From JBAXAM01 sp037142515 (GTDB taxonomy: Bacteria; Pseudomonadota; Gammaproteobacteria; UBA9339): 43,420 nt of DNA. The stretch is from contig JBAXAM010000009.1 in the NCBI GenBank assembly GCA_037142515.1, forward strand, positions 1-43,420, read 5' to 3'. The notes under the pieces were generated by a model. The model worked only from the letters and a program-made list of their open reading frames with translations, did not search any database and had not been told where the DNA came from. Of the stretch, positions 25,281 to 33,449 are shown one piece after another (positions within the stretch are counted from its first letter, which is position 1; every line of letters begins with the position of its first letter). A program made the position numbers and the translations under genes.

Positions 25281-26693
25281 ATGAAGCATCAATCAACATA
25301 CGCAACAGCGGATTTGCTTGCTGGTAAAATTCCTGTTGATTCTATTATTACGGTTCATGGTTGGGTACGAACTCGCCGTGATTCTAAAGCTGGAGTTTCC
25401 TTTATCGCTTTAAGCGATGGTTCTGGATTTGAGCCATTACAAGTAGTTGCAGCTAATACACTTACAAATTATCAGCAGGAAATTTTAAAGCTAACTACTG
25501 GTTGTTCTATAATTGCTACTGGAAAACTAGTAGCCTCCCCTGCTGCCGGCCAACCGGTGGAATTACAAGCAGAGAACATAGAAGTTGTTGGCTGGATTGA
25601 TGATCCTGATACCTACCCTATTTCACCAAAGTACCATACACTCGAATATTTGCGCGAGTATTCACACCTGCGTCCGCGCTCTAATATCATTGGCGCAGCT
25701 ACACGCATTAGACATTGTCTTGCCATGGCTATTCACAGATTTTTTCACGAACGTGGGTTTTATTGGATACACACCCCAATTATTACCTCTAGTGATTGCG
25801 AAGGTGCAGGTCAAATGCTGCGTGTAACTAGTTTGTTAGATGGCGCCAAGGTTCCCCTAAAGCCAGATGGAAAAATAGATTTTACTCAAGAGTTTTTTGG
25901 TCGCGAGGCTTTTTTAACTGTATCTGGTCAATTGAATGTTGAGGCTTATTGTGAGTCCTTGTCTAAAGTTTATACTTTTGGTCCAACATTTCGCGCCGAA
26001 AACTCAAACACTAGCAGACATCTAGCTGAGTTTTGGATGGTTGAGCCAGAAATGGCATTTGCGGATCTTTCGACCAATGCCAAACTCGCCGCAGACATGA
26101 TTCGTTACTTAGCTAAAACCGTACTCGAAGAACGCAAAGATGACATGGAGTTTTTTGCCAAACGAATCGATAAAGATTGTATCGCGCGTTTGGAAAAAAT
26201 TATAACCAGCGAATTTGAATATATGGATTATACTGACGCGATTATTCATTTACAGAAAGCGAGCAAAAAATTTGAATTTCAAGTTATGTGGGGCTTGGAT
26301 CTACAAACTGAGCACGAACGCTATTTAACGGAAGAACTAATTCATGGGCCGCTTGTCTTGATGAATTACCCCAAAGAAATAAAAGGTTTTTACATGCGTC
26401 TCAACAATGATAATAAGACTGTAGCAGCAATGGATGTTTTAGTTCCAGGAATTGGTGAGATTATTGGTGGCAGTCAACGTGAGGAGCGCTATGATGTGCT
26501 TAGTGCGCGTATGGATGATATGCATTTAAATAAAGAAATTTACAAATGGTATTTAGATTTGCGTCGTTATGGCAGCGTTCCACATGCTGGTTTTGGCCTT
26601 GGACTTGAACGCATGATCATGTACGTAACTGGTATACAAAACATTCGCGACACCATTCCTTTTCCACGTACTTCTAAGCATGCTGAGTATTAA
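25281..26693 (+). CDS. asnS: Asparaginyl-tRNA synthetase
   Basis: 470 aa, class IIb synthetase joining asparagine to tRNA-Asn. An N-terminal OB fold (VHGWVRTRRDSKAGVSFIALSDGS) binds the anticodon. Motif 2 is the FGPTFRAENSNTSRHLAEF region and motif 3 GFGLGLERMIMYVTG followed by NIRDTIPFPR. It begins 2 bases after hda with a GGGG site in the hda end, so the two are probably one transcript. The direct route to Asn-tRNA means that an amidotransferase path is not required for Asn. Confidence 0.97.
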   Translation: MKHQSTYATADLLAGKIPVDSIITVHGWVRTRRDSKAGVSFIALSDGSGFEPLQVVAANTLTNYQQEILKLTTGCSIIATGKLVASPAAGQPVELQAENIEVVGWIDDPDTYPISPKYHTLEYLREYSHLRPRSNIIGAATRIRHCLAMAIHRFFHERGFYWIHTPIITSSDCEGAGQMLRVTSLLDGAKVPLKPDGKIDFTQEFFGREAFLTVSGQLNVEAYCESLSKVYTFGPTFRAENSNTSRHLAEFWMVEPEMAFADLSTNAKLAADMIRYLAKTVLEERKDDMEFFAKRIDKDCIARLEKIITSEFEYMDYTDAIIHLQKASKKFEFQVMWGLDLQTEHERYLTEELIHGPLVLMNYPKEIKGFYMRLNNDNKTVAAMDVLVPGIGEIIGGSQREERYDVLSARMDDMHLNKEIYKWYLDLRRYGSVPHAGFGLGLERMIMYVTGIQNIRDTIPFPRTSKHAEY

Positions 26694-26694
26694 T

Positions 26695-27594
26695 ATGTAT
26701 ACATTTTTTCTCTCGATTTTAATATTAATTTTTCCAATTATTAGTCATGGATTAGCTTTTGACTTACCTAAACCAGGAGATGATTTAATCGGTGAATCTC
26801 AGATTGCTCAAGTACGTTCGAATGAGGAAAATTTGTCTGACATTGCAGAAAAATTTGATATCGGCTACTATGAAATGCACGAAGCCAATCCAGGAGTAAA
26901 CCCTGATAATCCTCCAGTTGGTACTATACTAGTTGTACCAACGCAATATATTTTACCGCCTGAATTAAAGAGAAACACTATAGTAATTAATTTAGCTGAG
27001 ATGCGTCTTTATTACTACCAAAAATATGGCAACAAATTTTATGTTTTCCCAATTGGTATAGGCAAGGAAGACTGGGAAACACCAATAGGTGAAACATCCA
27101 TAGTAGAAAAAATTAAAGATCCAAAATGGGTAGTGCCAGATTCGATTTATAAATTCAGAAAATCAATTGGTGATAAAATTCAACGTGTAGTTCCAGCTGG
27201 ACCGGATAATCCACTTGGAAGATACAAATTACGCCTAGCAAATCCAGCATTTCTGATTCATGGCACTAATTTGCCAGATATGGTTGGTCGCAGAGGAACA
27301 GCAGGATGTATTCGTTTGTATGAGAAAGATATTGAGCAATTGTATAACTTAGCCGAAGTTGGCACCCGTGTGATTACTATAAACAAGCCTTACAAAGCCG
27401 GATGGTCTGGCAAAAAACTCTATTTAGAAGCGCATATGCCATTGTTTGAGCAGCGTCTTGAAATGGGTGATAATTTAAAGCAAGTATTTGATATTATAAC
27501 TGCAGCTAATAAAAATCGCGGAACTATAATAGATTGGGTTAAAGTAGCCAAAATTGCACGCGAGCATCTAGTTATACCAAGAGCAGTTAACTGA
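26695..27594 (+). CDS. LysM-YkuD L,D-transpeptidase (ErfK/YbiS type)
   Basis: 299 aa from ATG 26695, directly after the asnS stop (an in-frame ATG at 26680 is possible). A signal peptide (about 20 residues) leads into a LysM module (about 40-82) and the YkuD catalytic domain (about 93-225). Such enzymes make 3-3 peptidoglycan cross-links or attach lipoproteins in the periplasm. The upstream His is in FLIHGTN (His189) and the nucleophile is Cys205 in RRGTAGCIRL. The family normally reads S/T-H-G-C at that site, and here the His is Ala. It ends 8 bases into the convergent O-antigen-ligase-like gene. Confidence 0.9.
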   Translation: MYTFFLSILILIFPIISHGLAFDLPKPGDDLIGESQIAQVRSNEENLSDIAEKFDIGYYEMHEANPGVNPDNPPVGTILVVPTQYILPPELKRNTIVINLAEMRLYYYQKYGNKFYVFPIGIGKEDWETPIGETSIVEKIKDPKWVVPDSIYKFRKSIGDKIQRVVPAGPDNPLGRYKLRLANPAFLIHGTNLPDMVGRRGTAGCIRLYEKDIEQLYNLAEVGTRVITINKPYKAGWSGKKLYLEAHMPLFEQRLEMGDNLKQVFDIITAANKNRGTIIDWVKVAKIAREHLVIPRAVN

Positions 27595-28753
27595 CGTCTT
27601 TTATCTTGATTGGAAAAGCAGAAAAGCATAAAACAATAAAATACGCATAAAAATGCCCTTGGGTAGTATCTAGCAACCAAGAATTAGCCAAGCAACCAAG
27701 CGCTATTCCCAAAACCGCACCACGGGTAATATATTTGTACTCTTCTGGTAAAAACCTACTGTACCAAATAGGAACTCCAAATAGCAATAGTAATATTATA
27801 AGACCTAGCGCTCCAAACTGCACAGCAATATATACATATTCGTTATGTGGGTTATGTGTTGGAATTGACTTAATGGCAGCATACTCGTGTGTAAAGCTAC
27901 CAGTACCAGTACCAAAAACAGGATGTGCTTTAATTAGTTTTATGCTGTTTTTTACAAACGATATGCGCAAGCCAACAGATGTATTATCATTCTGGTTATA
28001 AATCTTAATGTCATTAAATGCATTATTAATTCTTTTTTTAAACACTGGAGAAAAAGCAAAAGCCAAGCTAAAAAGTATTACCGTACTCATAATAGCCGCT
28101 AATAACCCACGCCATCGTAGCTTTTGCAAAAAAAACAAATTCATCAAGCCAGCAAAAATAAAATAACCAGATCTCCCGATACTACGAAATAAAATCGTAT
28201 AAATAATAGATAATAAAAAAGTTACCCACAACCAGCGATAACGTTGATCTGCTACGATCTTGAACAAGCATAAATAAGCAGCAAATGCCATTAAAAAATT
28301 GAAGGAAATGCTATCTTTAAAAACCTCAACAACCCCTTTCTGAAAACCACATGGAAACCAACTATAAGCTTTCAAATACGAGGCCACAAGCATCAAAAAG
28401 ATTGCTACTAAAAAAGCATTAACAGCGTAACTACGCCAACGCTCTTCGCTAAATACAGGTATAAACAAAACGGCAAGTAAAAATTTATCATACTTGCGCA
28501 ATATTAATAATACATCTGGCAATGCCGTAGTTGAGTAAAAAGTGCCAACAAGAAATAACGCATAAAAAAGTAAAAATATTATAGCGATAGGATTATAAAC
28601 AATTCGATAGAATTTTATTCTCCAATTGCCCGCTACCAAACTAAGCAATACTGTAGTAGGAAACAATACATTAGTAGCTGCTGTTGAAAGCACAATTGCT
28701 GCAGCAGTCATAACCGCACAAATTTTACTTGTACGCTCAAATGCATTACTCAT
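27587..28753 (-). CDS. O-antigen ligase (WaaL/Wzy_C)-like membrane protein
   Basis: 388 aa from ATG 28753, chosen for GGGGG 5 bases upstream and an 8-base overlap with the glycosyltransferase end; the frame is open to 28804. About a dozen hydrophobic segments, with a large periplasmic loop carrying SVGLRISFVKNSIKLIKAHP, FGTGTGSF and HNPHNEYVYIAVQFGALGL, the usual ligase/polymerase signature with its key His. It would join polysaccharide to lipid A-core, or polymerise it. Last gene of the reverse envelope operon. Confidence 0.87.
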   Translation of the reverse strand: MSNAFERTSKICAVMTAAAIVLSTAATNVLFPTTVLLSLVAGNWRIKFYRIVYNPIAIIFLLFYALFLVGTFYSTTALPDVLLILRKYDKFLLAVLFIPVFSEERWRSYAVNAFLVAIFLMLVASYLKAYSWFPCGFQKGVVEVFKDSISFNFLMAFAAYLCLFKIVADQRYRWLWVTFLLSIIYTILFRSIGRSGYFIFAGLMNLFFLQKLRWRGLLAAIMSTVILFSLAFAFSPVFKKRINNAFNDIKIYNQNDNTSVGLRISFVKNSIKLIKAHPVFGTGTGSFTHEYAAIKSIPTHNPHNEYVYIAVQFGALGLIILLLLFGVPIWYSRFLPEEYKYITRGAVLGIALGCLANSWLLDTTQGHFYAYFIVLCFSAFPIKIKDVS

Positions 28754-29636
28754 TAAAACCCCCACGAAACAAATATTTATACACAGCGTCCATGTTTTCT
28801 CCACCCTTATTTTCTTCTAGGCTTAAAGCAGGAGTATCGATCGTTTTTTTACAAGATTTTGGCATTAATCTTTTACCCAATGGAGGTATGATGAATCTAT
28901 CAATATTTGCCTTTGCTAAGTGTCCACCAATCCATAAATCATCTTCAAAAAAAGCACCTGCTGGTGTATTGCTATAATCCAAAATAGTTTCATTGAAGAA
29001 TTTAGATCTAAACAAAACACCTGCAAATCCAAGAAAATAATCAACATAAGAGAGCGCATTAATATTTGATGACCTTATACATAAACTATTCAAAAAATTT
29101 CCTGGTCCATGCACAATATCTGTTGGCAAGCAATTTGATGGAACTAATACCCCTGTTAGTCCAAGCGCCGCCCCAGAAAATCTTTCCGACCATAAAACTA
29201 ATGACTCAATTAGATAACGCGAATAAACATGATCGTCATCAACTATAATAATCCGAGTATTCTCACCATGTTTTTCTTTTAGCCAAGTTGGAATTAGTTT
29301 AGTTATTGGTCCAAAATCTTGTGGCGTTTTGATAATTTCTAATATCTTAACTTGCTTAAACCAATCCGGTATTACATAAGCCGATTGCGTACGCCTTGAT
29401 ATCTCAGGAATGCATAAATAGATTTTATCCGGCCGCACTGACTGATCAAGAATGCTCTTAAGCATAACGTCAATATGCGAAATACGCTCAGGAATAGTTG
29501 TGAACGTAACAACTACTCGATCCTTGCAGATAACACGTGGAATATTCTGTAATCGCCTCAAGTAATAACTCAGTGGATAGGTACATAACTTATAATAGCG
29601 TATACGGAACAAAATCAAGTTGATTAATTTTAACAT
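28746..29636 (-). CDS. GT-A type glycosyltransferase
   Basis: 296 aa. Early VVVTFTTIPERISHID and SILDQSVRPDKIYLCIP resemble family-2-like enzymes. IIIVDDDHVYSRYLIE gives the DxD-type metal site, and FFEDDLWIGGHLAK looks like the catalytic ED motif. The donor and acceptor sugars are unknown. It lies between a lipid-phosphatase-like gene and the O-antigen-ligase-like gene, so lipopolysaccharide is the likely product. It starts 1 base after the stop of the upstream gene. Confidence 0.85.
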   Translation of the reverse strand: MLKLINLILFRIRYYKLCTYPLSYYLRRLQNIPRVICKDRVVVTFTTIPERISHIDVMLKSILDQSVRPDKIYLCIPEISRRTQSAYVIPDWFKQVKILEIIKTPQDFGPITKLIPTWLKEKHGENTRIIIVDDDHVYSRYLIESLVLWSERFSGAALGLTGVLVPSNCLPTDIVHGPGNFLNSLCIRSSNINALSYVDYFLGFAGVLFRSKFFNETILDYSNTPAGAFFEDDLWIGGHLAKANIDRFIIPPLGKRLMPKSCKKTIDTPALSLEENKGGENMDAVYKYLFRGGFNE

Positions 29637-29637
29637 A

Positions 29638-31680
29638 TTATTTTTTAATTTTTGATTGTATCACCAGCAACTTCCCATTCCAACGCAATCCTAACATTTT
29701 CAACGGCTGCTGTTTTTGAGAATAAATTTTATATCTCACGTTAAAATCTTTTAAATATTTAGCAAGAATATCCGTAGCCCCCATGAACTCTGATTTATGC
29801 TTCTTAAAACGGCCGAGGGATAATGGCCTAGAATCTGGACGATAATACTTAACTGATCCAACCCACAATGGTGAGTTAATATCGCTTAAAGTAATGCCTG
29901 GTTCCCACAACTGCAACACTACTATGGTATTATCTTGATTAGTTTCCTTGGTCAGCAATAACACAGAATGTTTATTGTGATAAAGCTGTGGAAAAATTGG
30001 TAAATGATAAATAGCTGATGGATCGAATAAACCCTTAATAATATTTATAGAGATAATTTTTTCTGGCTGGATATTCCAACCTTGTTTTAGCAAACTTTGT
30101 TTAATTATTTCAATATCCCCCACCCACTCAATATTTAAAGCTTCAATTGCATCACCAAAGCGATTAAGTCGATATAGCGGGGCCACTATTGGCATTTGCT
30201 TAAAAGTAACAACAGTCTTAGGCCAAATTAAAGCATATTCTTCAATCTGCTTGTGAAAACTGATCGCACTACAAGCAAACCATATCGAAATAAAAATGCT
30301 TATCGCAGTCAGAGTAATTTTCTGTGCAGGAAAATGTAAGTAGTGACGTCGCCGATAAGAAATTGTTGCTAAGAGGACTATTCCCAAACCAACAAAAAAA
30401 CTACCAATAACATCAGTCAACCAATGCACTCCTAAATAAAGACGTGTCAATGCTATCAACGCTACTAGTATTCCAGATATAATATACGGTATGCGCTTGT
30501 CTTGCTTTTTTGATTCGCGCGCAATAACTACTGCTAAAAAACCATAAAAAGCTAAACCCAGCGCAGTATGTGCACTGGGAAACGACGAAGCATACTTTTC
30601 GTATAAAACCTCACCTGGTCTTGGCAAATACAGCAAAAATTTTGCTCCACCAACCATGATAACACTTATTACCATAACACCAAACCAATGCGCAGCAATA
30701 TACCAATAGCGTTTCCACAAAAGCCATATTAAAAATAATCCAGATGCAATCGCAAGCACTGTGCTATCACCCATCAATGTTATTATTATAGCCAGGTGAT
30801 CTAAGTTTAGTGAACGTAAGCCACTTAATAAATAATAGACTGGCTTATCTAAACCAGTTAAAAAACCATGAGATAATACTTGAGATAAAACTAAAAAAAA
30901 TAAAACAAAAGTAAAAATAGCAATAATGAACAAAAATAACTGTTGATGATTATTAGGTCTTCTTGGATCAGACAAAAATTCTGTAAACCATCCAGTGGCT
31001 TTGTGTTTTTGACAGTACTTCCAGATTATCGTTACGTAATAGTCAATTGCTTTCCAAACCTGCTTAAAAAAGTGGTGCGCCAACCACCCCACCAACCAAA
31101 GCGCAATAATTGCTAAAAACACACACAGGGTAAATTTAGCTGCGACTTTTGGTGGCAGCTCTAATGACAACGCTCCAAGCAGCACACCTGGAACAATGTA
31201 ACCAATTGCCCAAATTATAGCTGATGGTATTGCTGCAAACGAAAATCGAATAAATGGCATTTTCAGCATGCCGGCAGTCATCGGAATTACCACACGCACC
31301 AGCATAACAAAACGCCCTAGAAATACGCTTTTTCCACCATGAGCACGAAAATATTTTTCACCCTGCTCTAATAATTTTGGCCATCTAGTAAAAGGCCATA
31401 TCCGATGGATACGATCCTGAAAATAAATACCTATGAAGTAACCAACGAAATCACCGATAATAGCACCAATAATGGCACACAAAAAAGTACTGCCCGGAGG
31501 AACTGCATTTGAGCCTATCAAAAAACCAATAGTTGGCACAATAATCGCACCCGGCAAAATAGCACCTGCAGGCGTTGTTTCTAAAAACATAATAAAAAAA
31601 GCAATAATACCTGAAGTATACGGGTGAACATGAAAAAAAGTAATCAATGGCTGAATGCTGAAATCACTAAAATTTATCAT
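29638..31680 (-). CDS. DedA-PAP2-LssY_C fusion membrane protein
   Basis: 680 aa from ATG 31680, which overlaps the dacA stop as ATGA (a GTG at 31698 is the longer option). The N-terminal third is a DedA domain (ETTPAGAILPGAII, then GRFVMLVRVVIP). The middle is a PAP2 lipid-phosphate phosphatase with its three motifs: KFLLYLPRPG, SSFPSAHTA and RLYLGVHWLTD. The last 190 residues are soluble and match LssY_C-type tails (LNIEWVGDIEIIKQSLL and YRPDSRPLSLGRF). It probably moves or dephosphorylates an isoprenoid or phospholipid carrier at the inner membrane. LssY proteins are known from Legionella. Confidence 0.9.
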   Translation of the reverse strand: MINFSDFSIQPLITFFHVHPYTSGIIAFFIMFLETTPAGAILPGAIIVPTIGFLIGSNAVPPGSTFLCAIIGAIIGDFVGYFIGIYFQDRIHRIWPFTRWPKLLEQGEKYFRAHGGKSVFLGRFVMLVRVVIPMTAGMLKMPFIRFSFAAIPSAIIWAIGYIVPGVLLGALSLELPPKVAAKFTLCVFLAIIALWLVGWLAHHFFKQVWKAIDYYVTIIWKYCQKHKATGWFTEFLSDPRRPNNHQQLFLFIIAIFTFVLFFLVLSQVLSHGFLTGLDKPVYYLLSGLRSLNLDHLAIIITLMGDSTVLAIASGLFLIWLLWKRYWYIAAHWFGVMVISVIMVGGAKFLLYLPRPGEVLYEKYASSFPSAHTALGLAFYGFLAVVIARESKKQDKRIPYIISGILVALIALTRLYLGVHWLTDVIGSFFVGLGIVLLATISYRRRHYLHFPAQKITLTAISIFISIWFACSAISFHKQIEEYALIWPKTVVTFKQMPIVAPLYRLNRFGDAIEALNIEWVGDIEIIKQSLLKQGWNIQPEKIISINIIKGLFDPSAIYHLPIFPQLYHNKHSVLLLTKETNQDNTIVVLQLWEPGITLSDINSPLWVGSVKYYRPDSRPLSLGRFKKHKSEFMGATDILAKYLKDFNVRYKIYSQKQQPLKMLGLRWNGKLLVIQSKIKK

Positions 31681-32828
31681 AATATTGTATTGCTCCACAT
31701 CAGAATATAATCGTATATAGCAAAAATAAAATTAGCGCGCTGATTATTTTGCAAAGCTACTAGGGGCTGCGAAGCTATTGTTTTGCCATCAAGCATAATA
31801 TTTAAAGTGCCATAAGTCAGACCTTTGATAATAGGAGCTTTTAGATTATTACCCATGTCTGCTTTGGCTTTAAGGTTGGAATGCTGGCTAGCTGGCAGGG
31901 TAATATAAAAATCATTTTTTAATCCAAAACCAGCAGTTTTTTCTTTGCCAAGCCATACGCGCGACGCAACTAGCTTAGTGTTGGCCGTAAACAGTTTGCG
32001 TGTTTCAAAAAACCGAAAGCCGTAATTTAACAGAGCTTCACTATATTTGGTGCGAGCCTCATCACTTTTTGCACCTAAAATTACAGAAATTAACCGCATA
32101 CCACCACTACGTACTGCAGACACTACCAAGCAATACCCTGCATCGTTAGTGTGTCCCGTTTTGAGACCATCAACTGAAGAATCCCTCCATAGTAAACGAT
32201 TGCGATTAGGTTGTTTAATACCATTATAAGTCATCCAGCGCTCTTTAAACCACGGATAATACTCTGGAAAATTTGCAATCCAAGCCTTAGATAAAGCAGA
32301 CAAGTCTCGAGCAGTACTATAATGCGAATTACTTGGTAGGCCATTGCTATCGGTAAAATTAGTGTTATCCATACTCAATTTCAGCGCTGTTTGATTCATA
32401 AGACTGACAAAACTTTGCTCAGAACCAGCAAGATGCTCTGCTATAGCCACAGTGGCGTCGTTACCAGAAGCAGTTGCAATTCCGCTAATCAAGTCTTGTA
32501 CCGACACAGCTGTCCCAGCCTTAATAAACATGCGCGAACCACCAAAGCCGGCACGCCAAGCTTCTTCACTAACATTTACCATGTCGGTAAGATGTGTTTG
32601 CCCAGTTTTTAAAGCCTGTGCTATTAAATACAAAGTCATTACTTTTGTTAAACTCGCTGGCGCCAAGTGTTGATCAGCATTTTTTTCAGCGACAGTATAA
32701 CCACTATTAGCATCGATTAAGATATACGCTTTAGCGTCAAAGTTTGGCGGCGCTGGAATAAGTGCAAATGCACCTTGCCCAAAACAAAGTAAAGAAAAAA
32801 CAATAATTAATGACAATCTAGCCAACAT
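31677..32828 (-). CDS. dacA: D-alanyl-D-alanine carboxypeptidase (PBP5/6 family)
   Basis: 383 aa. It trims the terminal D-Ala from peptidoglycan stem peptides in the periplasm. After a signal peptide ending in AFA it has SLTK (Ser59 nucleophile, Lys62), SGN (121-123) and KTG (223-225), the three penicillin-binding motifs. The C-terminal beta-rich domain ends in an amphipathic FIFAIYDYILMWSNTIL, the usual membrane anchor. First gene of a four-gene reverse operon with overlaps or tiny gaps. In many relatives dacA stands with rodA and rlpA on one strand; here they are divergent and a toxin-antitoxin pair lies between. Confidence 0.94.
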   Translation of the reverse strand: MLARLSLIIVFSLLCFGQGAFALIPAPPNFDAKAYILIDANSGYTVAEKNADQHLAPASLTKVMTLYLIAQALKTGQTHLTDMVNVSEEAWRAGFGGSRMFIKAGTAVSVQDLISGIATASGNDATVAIAEHLAGSEQSFVSLMNQTALKLSMDNTNFTDSNGLPSNSHYSTARDLSALSKAWIANFPEYYPWFKERWMTYNGIKQPNRNRLLWRDSSVDGLKTGHTNDAGYCLVVSAVRSGGMRLISVILGAKSDEARTKYSEALLNYGFRFFETRKLFTANTKLVASRVWLGKEKTAGFGLKNDFYITLPASQHSNLKAKADMGNNLKAPIIKGLTYGTLNIMLDGKTIASQPLVALQNNQRANFIFAIYDYILMWSNTIL

Positions 32829-32902
32829 GGAATTTCTCCGAATTCGAGTTATAAAACTTAACGCATTCTAACATAACGAACTTTAAATTCTAGTTGGTAT
32901 AA

Positions 32903-32931
32903 TTGACAAGGTGATGTAAAAGTGTTACGCT
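32903..32931 (+). promoter_or_regulatory. Sigma-70-type promoter of the toxin-antitoxin/rodA unit
   Basis: A perfect TTGACA (32903-32908) is followed by 17 bp and a weak TACGCT (32926-32931). Transcription would begin near 32938, 30 bases before the antitoxin ATG. A second TATAAT (32898-32903) overlaps the -35 box but has no good -35 of its own. Confidence 0.5.
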
Positions 32932-32967
32932 GCGTCTTTATCAAGTACATAAGAGGTGTATATTATT

Positions 32968-33189
32968 ATGTTAACGAAAAACCCAAGAATCAATGTAACT
33001 TTTGAAGAAACAACTGCGGGACTACTTGCGCATTTAGCGCAACAAGAAAATAAATCTGTTGCAAGTCTTGTCCGCGAACTAACTCTTTACTCGTTAGAGA
33101 TGCGCGAGGACTTATACCTGTCAAAAGTAGCCGAAAAATTAGATAAAGATAATGCCAAAACTTATAACCACCACGAAGCATGGAAATAA
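32968..33189 (+). CDS. Ribbon-helix-helix antitoxin of a RelBE-type pair
   Basis: 73 aa from ATG 32968 (GAGG 11 bases upstream; a GTG at 32956 is an alternative). The first half, PRINVTFEETTAGLLAHLAQ then SVASLVRELTLYSLEMRED, fits a ribbon-helix-helix DNA-binding fold. The charged tail with NHHEAWK would wrap the toxin. Such antitoxins neutralise the toxin and repress their own promoter. It overlaps the toxin gene by 10 bases. Confidence 0.85.
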   Translation: MLTKNPRINVTFEETTAGLLAHLAQQENKSVASLVRELTLYSLEMREDLYLSKVAEKLDKDNAKTYNHHEAWK

Positions 33190-33449
33190 AATATCAAGTT
33201 CTTTACATAGAAGAGGTAGTCCGCAAACATATTCCAGCTCTTTCATCGAGTGCTAAATCTACCATCAAGCGCTCTATTGAAGAACGCTTGATGGTAGATC
33301 CAGTCGGTTTTGGCAGGCCACTGCGTTATAGTCTTGCAGGTCACAGGCGATTACGCGTCGGTGATTACCGTATTGTTTGTCGTATTGAAGCTAAAACAAA
33401 TACGGTTACCGTTGTTGCTATAAAACATCGTAAAGATGTGTATAAATAA
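33180..33449 (+). CDS. RelE/ParE-superfamily toxin
   Basis: 89 aa. The order of features fits RelE-type mRNA interferases: a helical start (VVRKHIPALSSSAKSTIKRSIEE), the PLRYSLAGHRRLRVGDYRIVCRIE strand block, and the C-terminal VVAIKHRKDVYK with a basic His-Arg-Lys patch used in RNA cleavage. All positions expected for an active toxin look intact. It overlaps its antitoxin by 10 bases, and its stop shares a base with the rodA start. The central part contains a 15-bp inverted repeat. Confidence 0.88.
   Translation: MEIKYQVLYIEEVVRKHIPALSSSAKSTIKRSIEERLMVDPVGFGRPLRYSLAGHRRLRVGDYRIVCRIEAKTNTVTVVAIKHRKDVYK
33257..33299. repeat. 15-bp perfect inverted repeat inside the toxin gene
   Basis: Arms 33257-33271 (ATCTACCATCAAGCG) and 33285-33299 are exact complements separated by 13 bases. 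They lie within the toxin coding sequence, which codes through both arms without interruption. The RNA would form a strong stem-loop in mid-gene. Confidence 0.85.

Noticed and set aside
32391..32673. Two overlapping forward frames opposite dacA.
   Set aside because: They lie wholly within the well-supported dacA gene on the other strand and show no protein-family motifs.
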